A stretch of 64,000 nucleotides of DNA, from contig NZ_UUOC01000052.1 of assembly GCF_900590755.1 (NCBI RefSeq), forward strand, positions 496,001 through 560,000. Reading direction: 5' to 3'. A program made the translations under genes and the position numbers. Of the stretch, positions 9,042-16,683 are shown in pieces; the stretch's first letter is position 1; every line of letters starts with the position of its first letter. The notes under the pieces are model-generated. The model was not told the DNA's origin. It ran no database searches and saw nothing but the letters and a program-made list of their open reading frames with translations. The DNA is from Pseudomonas viridiflava. GTDB taxonomy: Bacteria; Pseudomonadota; Gammaproteobacteria; Pseudomonadales; Pseudomonadaceae.

Positions 9042-9131
9042 TGTAGGAGTGAGCTTGCTCGCCATAGCGTCAGTACAGTCGATATTGTCATCGACTGCCA
9101 GACCGAATCGCGAGCAAGCTCACTCCTACAG
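9042..9131. repeat. REPIN, family B, copy 2
   Basis: Two facing copies of GTAGGAGTGAGCTTGCTCGC around a 40-base spacer, between the HDOD gene and mutM. The left arm reads GCTCGCCAT rather than GCTCGCGAT. Confidence 0.92.
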
Positions 9132-9180
9132 AAATCGCCTACATCCTAAGAATTAGCGTCTGCCCAGCCTCGAGTTACCC

Positions 9181-9993
9181 ATGCCTGAACTACCCGAAGT
9201 CGAAACTACCCGCCGGGGCATCGCGCCTCATCTTGAAGGCCAGCGCGTCAGCCGTGTCATCGTGCGTGACCGGCGTTTGCGCTGGCCGATCCCGGAAGAC
9301 CTTGATGTACGCCTTTCCGGGCAGAAAATCGTCGTGGTCGAGCGCCGGGCCAAGTACCTGTTGATCCAGGCCGAAGTCGGCACGTTGATCAGCCATTTGG
9401 GCATGTCAGGTAATCTGCGGCTGGTGGAAGCCGGGCTGCCTGCGCTCAAGCATGAGCATGTGGATATCGAGCTGGAGTCCGGGCTGGCGCTGCGCTACAC
9501 CGACCCGCGTCGCTTCGGTGCCATGCTCTGGAGCCTTGATCCGCTGAACCACGAATTGCTGGTTCGACTCGGGCCCGAGCCGTTGACTGATTTGTTCGAC
9601 GGCTTGCGTTTGTACGAACGGTCCCGTGGCAAATCCATCGCCGTGAAGCCGTTCATCATGGACAACGCCGTGGTCGTGGGCGTGGGTAATATCTATGCCA
9701 CCGAAGCGCTATTCGCCGCAGGGATCGACCCGCGCCGTGAAGCCAAAAGCATCTCCAAAGCGCGCTATGTGAAACTGGCCATTGAGATCAAACGCATCCT
9801 TGCCGCTGCCATCGAGCGCGGCGGTACTACTTTGCGTGATTTCATCGGCGGCGACGGTCAACCGGGTTACTTCCAGCAAGAGCTGTTCGCCTATGGTCGC
9901 GGCGACTTGCCCTGCAAGGTGTGCGGCACGACCTTGCGCGAGATCAAACTGGGGCAGCGGGCGAGTGTGTATTGCCCGAAGTGTCAGAAGTAG
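9181..9993 (+). CDS. mutM: Formamidopyrimidine-DNA glycosylase
   Basis: MutM (Fpg) removes 8-oxoguanine and other oxidised purines and cuts the abasic site. The 270-residue product begins MPELPEVETTRRGI, giving the catalytic Pro2 and Glu3 after Met removal. A helix-two-turn-helix region includes the GVGNIYATEALFAAGI stretch. The C-terminal zinc finger has cysteines 245, 248, 265 and 268 in CKVCG...YCPKCQK. All expected residues are present and the length is standard. The start is fixed by the need for Pro2. REPINs flank it on both sides. mutY, the second enzyme of the same GO repair system, lies at 33.7 kb. Confidence 0.97.
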   Translation: MPELPEVETTRRGIAPHLEGQRVSRVIVRDRRLRWPIPEDLDVRLSGQKIVVVERRAKYLLIQAEVGTLISHLGMSGNLRLVEAGLPALKHEHVDIELESGLALRYTDPRRFGAMLWSLDPLNHELLVRLGPEPLTDLFDGLRLYERSRGKSIAVKPFIMDNAVVVGVGNIYATEALFAAGIDPRREAKSISKARYVKLAIEIKRILAAAIERGGTTLRDFIGGDGQPGYFQQELFAYGRGDLPCKVCGTTLREIKLGQRASVYCPKCQK

Positions 9994-10010
9994 AGGCTGA
10001 TGCTAGACCT

Positions 10011-10080
10011 GTAGCAGCTGCCGAAGGCTGCGAAAGCGCTGTTTCAGATAGACCGATTCGCAGCCTTCGGCAGCTCCTAC
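10011..10080. repeat. REPIN, family A, copy 3
   Basis: Facing family-A REPs directly downstream of mutM. The left arm begins GTAGCAG instead of GTAGGAG; the right arm is canonical. Confidence 0.92.
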
Positions 10081-10169
10081 AGAATCCGCAACACCGCCCC
10101 ACTTGCTTAACCCCTAGCGCTGTTTATAGTTAGCGCCATCCCAATTCGTTGTGTTTGAAGGACCATGCC

Positions 10170-10508
10170 ATGAAGCCGTTTCGTATGCTCGCTGCCACTC
10201 TGGCGCTGTTATTTGGATTGCAGGCAGTACCGGCCATGGCTGGCACGCAGACGACAGGCAGTGGCGATCCGGTTTACGACATTCAGAACCCGCCGGCGTA
10301 CGCCATGATCGGTGACTTGCTGATCGCCCGCCCGCTGCTGATTGCGGCGACCATCATCGGTACGGGGCTGTTCGTGGTGGCGCTTCCATTCACTGCCACC
10401 GGCGGCGGCATCGGGCGCACCGGCAAAGCGTTGGTGGTCGACCCGGCTAAAGCGGCGTTCGTGCGTTGCCTGGGTTGCACCGGCGATGGTTACAACCAGC
10501 AGGAATAA
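10170..10508 (+). CDS. Small conserved membrane protein with signal peptide
   Basis: A 112-residue protein of unknown function. It has a signal peptide (MKPFRMLAATLALLFGLQAV to AMAG). After an exported polar stretch it has one long hydrophobic segment, LLIAATIIGTGLFVVALPF, followed by a glycine-rich loop and a C-terminal RCLGCTGDGYNQQE with two cysteines. The ATG at 10170 follows AAGGA; an upstream TTG at 10149 is unlikely. Proteins like this are common in Pseudomonas and are sometimes labelled multidrug transporters, but nothing here supports transport. It converges with ggt, with ten bases between the stops. Confidence 0.75.
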   Translation: MKPFRMLAATLALLFGLQAVPAMAGTQTTGSGDPVYDIQNPPAYAMIGDLLIARPLLIAATIIGTGLFVVALPFTATGGGIGRTGKALVVDPAKAAFVRCLGCTGDGYNQQE

Positions 10509-10517
10509 TCCTTCTGC

Positions 10518-12395
10518 TTATCGGTTTAGAGGATCAAAGCGCAGTGATTCACCCAGGCCGCGAGGATCACTTGCGGCTTCGACCTTCTTGCCGCTCTTGT
10601 TCCAGAACAGCACCTGCTGATTGCCATAGCCCTTGGGCACTTCTTTAAACTGATAACCGCGGGCTCGTAGCTGTGTCATTTCATCCGGCGTAAACGCATC
10701 GGGCTCATGCTCCACCACATCCGGCAAATACTGGTGGTGGTAGCGGGCAACAGCTGGCCAGGTGGCGATAGGCTGACCGTCGAGATATTGCAGCATCGAT
10801 AACAGCACCATGCTCGGAATACGGCTGCCGCCCGGCGTGCCGAACGCGGCGAACTCTTCAGGACTTTCGATAAAGGTCGGGCTCATGCTCGACAGCGGAC
10901 GTTTGCCCGCTGCGATGGAGTTGGCCTGGCTGCCCGCCAGACCATAAGCGTTGCTGCCCTGTGGATCGGCGGCGAAGTCATCCATTTCATCATTGAGCAC
11001 CACCCCGGTACCGGGCACGGTGAAGGCCGAGCCGAACGGCAGATTCACCGATAAAGTCGCGGCCACCGCATTGCCATCGTTGTCCAAAACGGCAAAGTGC
11101 GTGGTGTGCTCCCCTTCGCGCCAGGGCGGTGCGGGGTCCAGACTTTTGCTTGGGGTTGCCTGCTCCGGCGAGATGCTGCCCGCTAGATGGGCCAGATATT
11201 CCCGGTCCAGAAGATGGTTGAGCGGGTTGGCAACAAAGTCCGGATCGCCCAGCAACCCTCGGTCCCGATAGGCACGGCGCAACACTTCCAGCACGTAATG
11301 GGCGCGCTGCACCTTGTCGGACTCGCGCCACGGCAGTTGTTGCAACATCATCAGGCTTTGGGCCAAGGCCACGCCCCCGGCTGATGGCGGCGGAGCGCTG
11401 ATCAGTTCTCGTTGATCGTCCAGACGAAAACGCAACGGGGCGCGTGTCGCGATGCGGTACTGATCCAGATCTTCGGAGCTCCAGATGCCGCCCGCTGTAC
11501 GTATTTCGTGGACCATGGATTGTGCGGTCAGGCCATTGTAAAAACCGTCGTGGCCCCGGTCGGCGAGTCTGCTGAGGGTGGCGGCCAGTTCCGGTTGTTT
11601 GATGATCTCGTCCAGCGCTGGCACTTCACCGTTGCGCAGGAATAGCCGGGCACTTTCCGGGTTGTCCCGCAGGGCCGACAGTCTGGCGGTGGCGCGTTGT
11701 TGGTAGATGCGATCCACCGGGAAGCCCTGGTAAGCGATACGAATCGCCGGAGCCATGGAAATGCTCAATGGCAGTTTGCCGTAGCGTTCGGCCAGCTCAA
11801 CCAATGCGGCCGGCAAACCAGGAATGGCAGCCGCCAGTGGCCCGTTCAGCGACAGGCTGGTTTGCACCTTGCCGTCCCGGCGATACAGGTCGTAAGTCGC
11901 CTTGAGTGGCGCCTTCTCCCGGGCATCGAGAAATTCATAACGTGTAGGCTCGCCACTCTGTCGCAGCAGAAAGAACCCGCCACCGCCCAATCCTGAGCCG
12001 TAGGGTTCGACCACCGCCAACATGGCGCTGATAGCCACGGCGGCATCGAAAGCGTTGCCTCCGGCGACCATGATTTCCCGACCAGCGGCGGTAGCCTGAG
12101 GGTGCGGGCTGGCGATAGCGGACTGTTCGGGGCGGGGGATGGTGGTTTCAGCGGCGACGACAATCTGCGTCGTGAATGCGCAGAGCAGGAGCAATGCGCT
12201 GGATATAAGCCTTCGCCCGGTCGGTGACGTGAATCTGTAGGAGTGAGCTTGCTCGCGATGCAGTTTGCCTGTCGATAAATTATCGTCTGACCTGACGCTA
12301 TCGCGAGCAAGCTCACTCCTACAGAAAATCGATTCCAGATCCGATAGTTGCGTGTGGTCGGACGAGGTGTGGTGCCGAATGTGTGTTCGGATCAT
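10518..12395 (-). CDS. ggt: Gamma-glutamyltranspeptidase with a REPIN-encoded N-terminal insert
   Basis: GGT is a periplasmic enzyme that cleaves the gamma-glutamyl bond of glutathione and related compounds after self-cleavage into two subunits. The core is intact: the substrate region at MVAGGNAFDAAVAIS, the nucleophile motif HTTHFAVLDNDGNAVA (first Thr of TTH), and the downstream GSRIPSMVLLSML. The N-terminus is odd. Residues about 24–54 are a translated family-B REPIN, and only after it comes the hydrophobic export segment RRLISSALLLLCAF (about 61–74). No in-frame ATG or GTG lies between the REPIN and that segment, so translation must start upstream, near 12395, unless a rare start is used. 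Whether export still works is unknown. Confidence 0.85.
   Translation of the reverse strand: MIRTHIRHHTSSDHTQLSDLESIFCRSELARDSVRSDDNLSTGKLHREQAHSYRFTSPTGRRLISSALLLLCAFTTQIVVAAETTIPRPEQSAIASPHPQATAAGREIMVAGGNAFDAAVAISAMLAVVEPYGSGLGGGGFFLLRQSGEPTRYEFLDAREKAPLKATYDLYRRDGKVQTSLSLNGPLAAAIPGLPAALVELAERYGKLPLSISMAPAIRIAYQGFPVDRIYQQRATARLSALRDNPESARLFLRNGEVPALDEIIKQPELAATLSRLADRGHDGFYNGLTAQSMVHEIRTAGGIWSSEDLDQYRIATRAPLRFRLDDQRELISAPPPSAGGVALAQSLMMLQQLPWRESDKVQRAHYVLEVLRRAYRDRGLLGDPDFVANPLNHLLDREYLAHLAGSISPEQATPSKSLDPAPPWREGEHTTHFAVLDNDGNAVAATLSVNLPFGSAFTVPGTGVVLNDEMDDFAADPQGSNAYGLAGSQANSIAAGKRPLSSMSPTFIESPEEFAAFGTPGGSRIPSMVLLSMLQYLDGQPIATWPAVARYHHQYLPDVVEHEPDAFTPDEMTQLRARGYQFKEVPKGYGNQQVLFWNKSGKKVEAASDPRGLGESLRFDPLNR
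12236..12323. repeat. REPIN, family B, copy 3, inside ggt
   Basis: Two facing family-B REPs with the usual spacer of the type seen at 16.3 and 61.7 kb. It lies within the long reading frame of ggt and is read without a stop on the minus strand. See the separate finding. Confidence 0.92.
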
Positions 12396-12456
12396 GCTGG
12401 GCTCGCTTTAGTTGACAGGCGTAAAGCCTGGACTCGGCGAGCACGTGGACGCCGAA

Positions 12457-12708
12457 TTATGCCTTGCTGGTGAGGATCAGGTATTTCTGCATCAGCTCGT
12501 CTTTGCTTTCGACGCGGGTTTCATCCAGAGGGATGCAATCCACGGGGCAGACTTGCTGGCACTGCGGTTCGTCGTAATGGCCAACGCATTCGGTGCACAG
12601 GCTCGGATTGATCACGTAGATCTCTTCGCCTTGAGAAATCGCCTCGTTCGGGCACTCGGGTTCGCAGACGTCGCAATTGATGCAATCGTCAGTGATGATC
12701 AGGGACAT
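12457..12708 (-). CDS. fdx: Ferredoxin, Allochromatium type, 2[4Fe-4S]
   Basis: An 83-residue electron carrier. Two cluster motifs are visible: CINCDVCEPECP near the N-terminus, then CTEC followed by an eight-residue insert and CQQVCP. The insert between the second and third cysteines of one cluster and the extended C-terminal helix (ESKDELMQKYLILTSKA) mark the Alvin-type ferredoxins. These have very low redox potentials and are usual next to coaD in gamma-proteobacteria. The start MSLIITDDCINC at 12708 follows AGGAG; a start at 12741 would add an unrelated segment. It is probably co-transcribed with coaD, 103 bases upstream, though a hairpin lies between. Confidence 0.95.
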   Translation of the reverse strand: MSLIITDDCINCDVCEPECPNEAISQGEEIYVINPSLCTECVGHYDEPQCQQVCPVDCIPLDETRVESKDELMQKYLILTSKA

Positions 12709-12749
12709 GAAACACTCCTGCCCCAGCCGACGCGGGGGCATATGAAATC

Positions 12750-12774
12750 TAATGCGGCGAATTGTGCCGCATTA
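12750..12774 (-). other. Hairpin between coaD and fdx
   Basis: Perfect nine-base arms TAATGCGGC/GCCGCATTA around a seven-base loop. It lacks a clear T-run on the minus strand, so it could be a weak terminator, an mRNA stabilising or processing hairpin for fdx, or an operator. It lies 42 bases upstream of the ferredoxin start. Confidence 0.5.
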
Positions 12775-12810
12775 GTCGTTCCGATGCACCCGGGGCGTGC
12801 TGCGAAGAGC

Positions 12811-13290
12811 TTAGCGTTTGAAGCGTTCAGTCAGCGCTTCGGCGACGGCCGGGTGCACGAATTTGCTGATATCCCCGCCCAATGCCGCGATTTCACGGAC
12901 CAGCGTCGAGGAAATGAACGAATAACGTTCCGACGGCGTGAGGAATAAACTTTCGACGTCCGGTGCCAGTTGGCGGTTCATGTTGGCCAGTTGGAACTCG
13001 TATTCGAAATCCGATACGGCACGCAGGCCACGCAGAAACACGTTGGCGTTCTGCTCTTTGGCAAAGTGCGCAAGCAGGGTTGAAAAGCCCACCACTTCGA
13101 CATTCGGCAGGTGTCTAGTGACCTCTCGGGCCAGCTCAACACGCTGTTCCAGGGGGAATAGCGGGTTTTTCTTCGGGCTGGCAGCCACGGCAATCACGAC
13201 TTGGTCGAACAGGCGCGATGCGCGTTCGACCAGATCGCCATGGCCCTTGGTAATAGGGTCGAAGGTGCCTGGATACAACACTCGGTTCAT
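12811..13290 (-). CDS. coaD: Phosphopantetheine adenylyltransferase
   Basis: CoaD joins 4'-phosphopantetheine and ATP to give dephospho-CoA, the fourth step from pantothenate to coenzyme A. The 159-residue cytoplasmic protein starts MNRVLYPGTFDPITKGHGDL, which holds the nucleotidyltransferase T/HxGH motif (TKGH). FLRGLRAVSDFEYE gives the phosphopantetheine pocket, and YSFISSTLVREIAALGGD is the ISSTxxR signature. The length is standard. The next gene on the same strand is fdx. Confidence 0.97.
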   Translation of the reverse strand: MNRVLYPGTFDPITKGHGDLVERASRLFDQVVIAVAASPKKNPLFPLEQRVELAREVTRHLPNVEVVGFSTLLAHFAKEQNANVFLRGLRAVSDFEYEFQLANMNRQLAPDVESLFLTPSERYSFISSTLVREIAALGGDISKFVHPAVAEALTERFKR

Positions 13291-13420
13291 CGCGTCGTCC
13301 TGGTCGGAGTCCTTTGGGGAGTCGGATGGTATCGCAGCAATCCCGGTGGGCCAAGTCGGCTTGTCGAAGGCTAAGGTCGTATTGCTATCGAAATCTGGTG
13401 TTACAGCTTGGCACGGACCT

Positions 13421-13492
13421 GTAGGAGCTGCCGAAGGCTGCGAAAGCGGTATTCCTGAAAAACCGCCATTCGCAGCCTTCGGCAGCTCCTAC
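13421..13492. repeat. REPIN, family A, copy 4
   Basis: Facing family-A REPs between coaD and the 3' end of the coniferyl aldehyde dehydrogenase gene, ending ten bases from its stop codon. Confidence 0.93.
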
Positions 13493-13501
13493 AGGCTCGG
13501 C

Positions 13502-14932
13502 TTAGCGAATAAACAATTTATAGACCAGCTTCTGAATCACCCCGCCATACGGCGGGTAAATCAGCCGGGCGGCGTTGAAGCGTTGTTTGACGAGCACGCC
13601 CTTGGCCTTGCTAAACGTCAGGAAACCCTCGCGACCGTGGTAATGGCCCATGCCGGACGCGCCTACTCCACCAAATGGCAAGTCGTCCTGAGTGACGTGA
13701 AGCAGGGTGTCATTCAGACAGACACCGCCGGAATGGGTCTGCTCCAGCACGCGGTTTTGTTCGGCCTTGTCGTAGCCGAAGTAATACAGCGCCAGTGGGC
13801 GAGGGCGCTGATTGATGTAGGCAAATGCCTCTTCAATCCGTGAGTAGCTCACGATAGGCAGCAGTGGGCCGAAGATTTCGTCCTGCATCACCAGCATGTC
13901 GTCACTGACATCTAGCAGCAGGCTGAACGGCATGCGCTGACCCTGGCCGGTTTCGTACAGAGAAATGACTTTGGCGCCCTTGCCAGCGGCATCGTCCAGG
14001 TAGTGATTGAGTCGGGTCAGCTGTCGCTGATTGATGATCGCGGTGTAGTCCGGGTTATCAATCAGCGTCGGATAAAACCCGAGCACCGCGTTTTTGTAGG
14101 CTTCGACGAAACCCTCGACTCGATCTTGCGGCACCAGTACGTAATCCGGCGCGACGCAGGTTTGCCCGGCGTTCAGGGTTTTGCCAAAGGCGATGCGCTC
14201 GGCGGCGTCTTTGAGCGGCACGTCATGGGACACGATGACGGGGGATTTACCCCCCAGTTCCAGCGTCACGGGTGTCAGATTCTCAGCCGCCGCGCGCATC
14301 ACATGCTTGCCGACGCTGGTTGCGCCCGTGAACAACAGGTGGTCGAACGGCAGGCGGGAAAACGCGATGCCCACGTCCGCTTCGCCCTGCACCACAGCCA
14401 CCAAGTCTTCCGGGAAGGTCCGCGCGAACAGGCGCTTGAGCAATTCGGCGGTGGCTGGGGTGGATTCGCTGAGCTTGAGCATCACCCGATTACCCGCTGC
14501 CAATGCGCCAATCATGGGCCCGATGGCGAGAAACAGCGGGTAATTCCACGGCACGATGATCCCGACGACGCCCAAGGGTTGGTAGACCACCTTGGCCGAC
14601 GCCGGTTGAAAGGCAATACCTACTTTGCGTCGGGACGGTTTCATCCACTTTTTCAGCTGTTTGCGAGCGTCCTTGATGCCGAACAGACAGGGCATTATTT
14701 CCGCCAGCATCGTCTCATCGGGGCTGCGATGGCTGAAGTCGCTGCTGATGGCTTCCACGATCGCCTGCTTTTCGGCGCAAATCAGATCATGCAGGGTGGC
14801 CAGCCACTGCGAGCGCTCGGCGTGGGTCGGCATCGGGTTGGCAGCGAATGCTTTGCGTTGTTCGGCAAGCGTCCGATCAAGTTCGCTGGAGGGTGGGGTC
14901 TGGTCCAGTAACCAGGCGCGTTCTGCGGGCAT
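13502..14932 (-). CDS. calB: Coniferyl aldehyde dehydrogenase
   Basis: A 476-residue NAD(P)-dependent aldehyde dehydrogenase of the class 3-like branch that includes CalB, which oxidises coniferyl aldehyde to ferulate during lignin-derived phenol breakdown. Visible are the Rossmann turn FTGATSVGKHVM, the general base in VTLELGGKSPVIV, the catalytic cysteine in TLNAGQTCVAPDYV, and EIFGPLLPIVSY. The C-terminus ends in a hydrophobic amphipathic tail (LIYPPYGGVIQKLVYKLFIR), typical for membrane-associating class 3 enzymes. The precise substrate is inferred from family membership. A palindrome 34 bases upstream of the start is a candidate operator. Confidence 0.88.
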   Translation of the reverse strand: MPAERAWLLDQTPPSSELDRTLAEQRKAFAANPMPTHAERSQWLATLHDLICAEKQAIVEAISSDFSHRSPDETMLAEIMPCLFGIKDARKQLKKWMKPSRRKVGIAFQPASAKVVYQPLGVVGIIVPWNYPLFLAIGPMIGALAAGNRVMLKLSESTPATAELLKRLFARTFPEDLVAVVQGEADVGIAFSRLPFDHLLFTGATSVGKHVMRAAAENLTPVTLELGGKSPVIVSHDVPLKDAAERIAFGKTLNAGQTCVAPDYVLVPQDRVEGFVEAYKNAVLGFYPTLIDNPDYTAIINQRQLTRLNHYLDDAAGKGAKVISLYETGQGQRMPFSLLLDVSDDMLVMQDEIFGPLLPIVSYSRIEEAFAYINQRPRPLALYYFGYDKAEQNRVLEQTHSGGVCLNDTLLHVTQDDLPFGGVGASGMGHYHGREGFLTFSKAKGVLVKQRFNAARLIYPPYGGVIQKLVYKLFIR

Positions 14933-14965
14933 TGGGCAAATCCTTTTGGAGTTATCCAGTGCTTT

Positions 14966-14981
14966 TAGAGTTGTTACTCTA
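14966..14981. promoter_or_regulatory. Candidate operator upstream of calB
   Basis: TAGAGTTGTTACTCTA is a 16-bp palindrome with perfect six-base arms and a four-base centre. A further CAACTCT at 14988–14994 pairs with the AGAGTTG inside it. The size and symmetry suit a TetR-family dimer. The likeliest partner is the TetR gene at 19.3 kb, since I recall a TetR gene next to the calB homologue in PAO1; this is inference. Confidence 0.5.
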
Positions 14982-15045
14982 GGAAGTCAACTCTGCAGAG
15001 TGATGGCGGTGCGGACGCTGTTTAAACCTGGGCTGACGCGAACCC

Positions 15046-15134
15046 GTGGGACCGGCTTTAGCCGGGAAGGCTGCATTTCAGACGGCTCATTTGCTGCGGT
15101 TGTTCTGGCCTCTTCCCGGCTCAAGCCGGTCCCA
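15046..15134. repeat. REPIN, family E, copy 1
   Basis: The arm GTGGGACCGGCTTTAGCCGG, followed by GAAGG, faces CTTCCCGGCTCAAGCCGGTCCCAC on the other side. Each arm is itself a small hairpin (CCGGCTTTAGCCGG). A second, disrupted copy is at 53.6 kb. Confidence 0.9.
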
Positions 15135-15255
15135 CGAGAAACATGTGGCGCAGGCCAATATTGAGTCCTGCAAGGATTGAGAATCGCCGCAAAAGTGCGG
15201 TGCCATGGACATTACGGTATCTTTGCCGGTCCAGCGCTGCCGTCCGGAAACACTC

Positions 15256-16284
15256 ATGCCAAAACCCTCTGATAGTGTCCTGCCCAAAGGCGCGAGTCTG
15301 ACCTTGATCGACGTCGCCAAAGTCGCGGGTGTTTCGCCGATGACGGTGTCCAGAGCGTTGCATCGACCTGAGTTGGTCAGCGAAAAGACGCGCAATAAGG
15401 TGCGTGAAGCGGTGCGAGCCACCGGCTATGTGTCGAACATGTTGGCTGGCGGGCTGGCGAGTAACAAAAGCCGATTGGTGGCGATTTTCCTGCCGACCAT
15501 CGCCAACTCGATTTTTGCCGATACCGTCCAGGCGCTGATGGATGCGCTGACCAAGGCGGGCTATCAAACCATGCTCGGGCTGACCGGTTATTCCGCCGAG
15601 CAGGAAGAAGCCTTGCTCGAAGCGGTTCTTGGCCGACGACCCGATGGCATCGTACTCACCGGTACGCTGCACACCGAGGCCAGCCGCGTGCGTTTGGCTC
15701 AGGCCGGGATTCCTGTTGTTGAAGCCTGGGACTTGAGCGAAGCGCCTATCGACATGCTGGTGGGGTTTTCCCATGAGGCGGTGGGCGAGGCCGTCGCGCG
15801 GCATTTGCTGGAAAAGAATTACAAGCGCTTTTCCGTCGTGACCATCAGTGACCCTCGTGGCTTGCGCCGCTGTAACAGCCTGCTCGCCGAGCTTGAGCGT
15901 CAAGGTATTCGAGATGTTCCGGTTGAAGTGCTGGCGCCTCCGGCAACTCTGGAAGTCGGGCGTGAAGGTTTGCGGCGTCTGCTGGATCAGAAAGCCCCGC
16001 CGGAAATTGTGATTTGCAGTTCCGACACCATCGCTCAAGGCGTACTGGCAGAAGCGGCCAGCCGGGGCATCCGCATTCCCGAGGATCTGGCGGTGATGGG
16101 TTTTGGCGATCTGAGCAGCGCTGCGCAAGTCTATCCGGCGTTGTCGACGGTCAAAGTCGATGGGCTGCGTATCGGCCAGTTGACTGCTCAGGCCTTGCTG
16201 GAGCGTTTCAACCACACAGGCAGCGGCGATACACCCTTGCGCGTCGATACCGGCTTCACCCTCATCGATCGCGCGACTACCTGA
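15256..16284 (+). CDS. LacI-family (GntR-type) transcriptional regulator
   Basis: A 342-residue DNA-binding regulator. The N-terminal helix-turn-helix is LTLIDVAKVAGVSPMTVSRAL, at about residues 15–35, followed by the hinge helix region AGGLASNKSRLVAI. The periplasmic-binding-protein-like effector domain fills the rest and resembles gluconate repressor GntR. The ATG at 15256 gives the normal N-terminus; an earlier start at 15205 is possible. It sits immediately upstream of the sugar-acid transporter and dehydratase genes on the same strand, so it most likely represses them and is released by galactarate, talarate or a breakdown product. The twin palindromes in the gap are its probable operators. 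Confidence 0.9.
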   Translation: MPKPSDSVLPKGASLTLIDVAKVAGVSPMTVSRALHRPELVSEKTRNKVREAVRATGYVSNMLAGGLASNKSRLVAIFLPTIANSIFADTVQALMDALTKAGYQTMLGLTGYSAEQEEALLEAVLGRRPDGIVLTGTLHTEASRVRLAQAGIPVVEAWDLSEAPIDMLVGFSHEAVGEAVARHLLEKNYKRFSVVTISDPRGLRRCNSLLAELERQGIRDVPVEVLAPPATLEVGREGLRRLLDQKAPPEIVICSSDTIAQGVLAEAASRGIRIPEDLAVMGFGDLSSAAQVYPALSTVKVDGLRIGQLTAQALLERFNHTGSGDTPLRVDTGFTLIDRATT

Positions 16285-16307
16285 AGCCACTGCAAACACA
16301 GGACCCT

Positions 16308-16396
16308 GTAGGAGTGAGCTTGCTCGCGATAACGGTAGATCTGTTGAGAAATTATCATCTGACCTGACGCAATCGCGAGCAAGCTCACTCCTACAG
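16308..16396. repeat. REPIN, family B, copy 4
   Basis: Facing family-B REPs after the LacI-type gene, with a spacer (GAGAAATTATCATCTGACCT) very like those at 12.2 and 61.7 kb. Whole REPINs, spacer included, are therefore copied as units. Confidence 0.93.
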
Positions 16397-16505
16397 AAGA
16401 GGCATTTCAAATCAGCCGTTTAATTTATGTTTGATGGGGGCTTTTTTGTCGGCTAGGCCGTGTGTCAGATACGGCGGGTCGCAAATAATTGATATCTGAC
16501 ATTGA

Positions 16506-16521
16506 ATGATTGCGCAATCAT
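16506..16521. promoter_or_regulatory. Operator 1 for the LacI-type regulator
   Basis: ATGATTGCGCAATCAT is a perfect 16-bp palindrome with central CG, the classic form of a LacI/GntR-family operator. It is identical to the copy at 16582. It may lie between the -35 and -10 boxes of the transporter promoter, a typical repression position. Confidence 0.8.
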
Positions 16522-16581
16522 AGTAGTATCCCAATCAGCTCTTCATTCGGAAGCGGACGCGGAGCTTTTTTTGGTTGCTGA

Positions 16582-16597
16582 ATGATTGCGCAATCAT
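16582..16597. promoter_or_regulatory. Operator 2 for the LacI-type regulator
   Basis: Second exact copy of ATGATTGCGCAATCAT, centred 76 bp from the first. That is close to seven turns of DNA, so both sites face the same side of the helix and could be bridged by a tetramer loop. Confidence 0.8.
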
Positions 16598-16683
16598 AAG
16601 GGAGTAACTCTGTATTCATCGAGGTTCAGCCCCATCCGCCAACGAACGTGAAACCCGCGCCAATCACAATAAGGAAAATAAAA

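Larger units (their letters stand above)
14933..15255. other. Intergenic region between divergent calB and the LacI-type gene
   Basis: 323 bases. Next to calB it holds the palindrome described below and presumably the calB promoter. In the middle is a family-E REPIN. On the right it includes a short upstream region for the LacI-type regulator. No further gene is apparent. Confidence 0.7.
16285..16683. other. Regulatory gap before the galactarate transporter gene
   Basis: 399 bases containing a family-B REPIN, then two identical palindromes (16506–16521 and 16582–16597). A possible promoter is TTGAAT at 16502–16507 with TAGTAT at 16524–16529, spacing 16, which would place the first palindrome between the two boxes. 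The gap ends in the ribosome site of the transporter gene. Confidence 0.65.
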
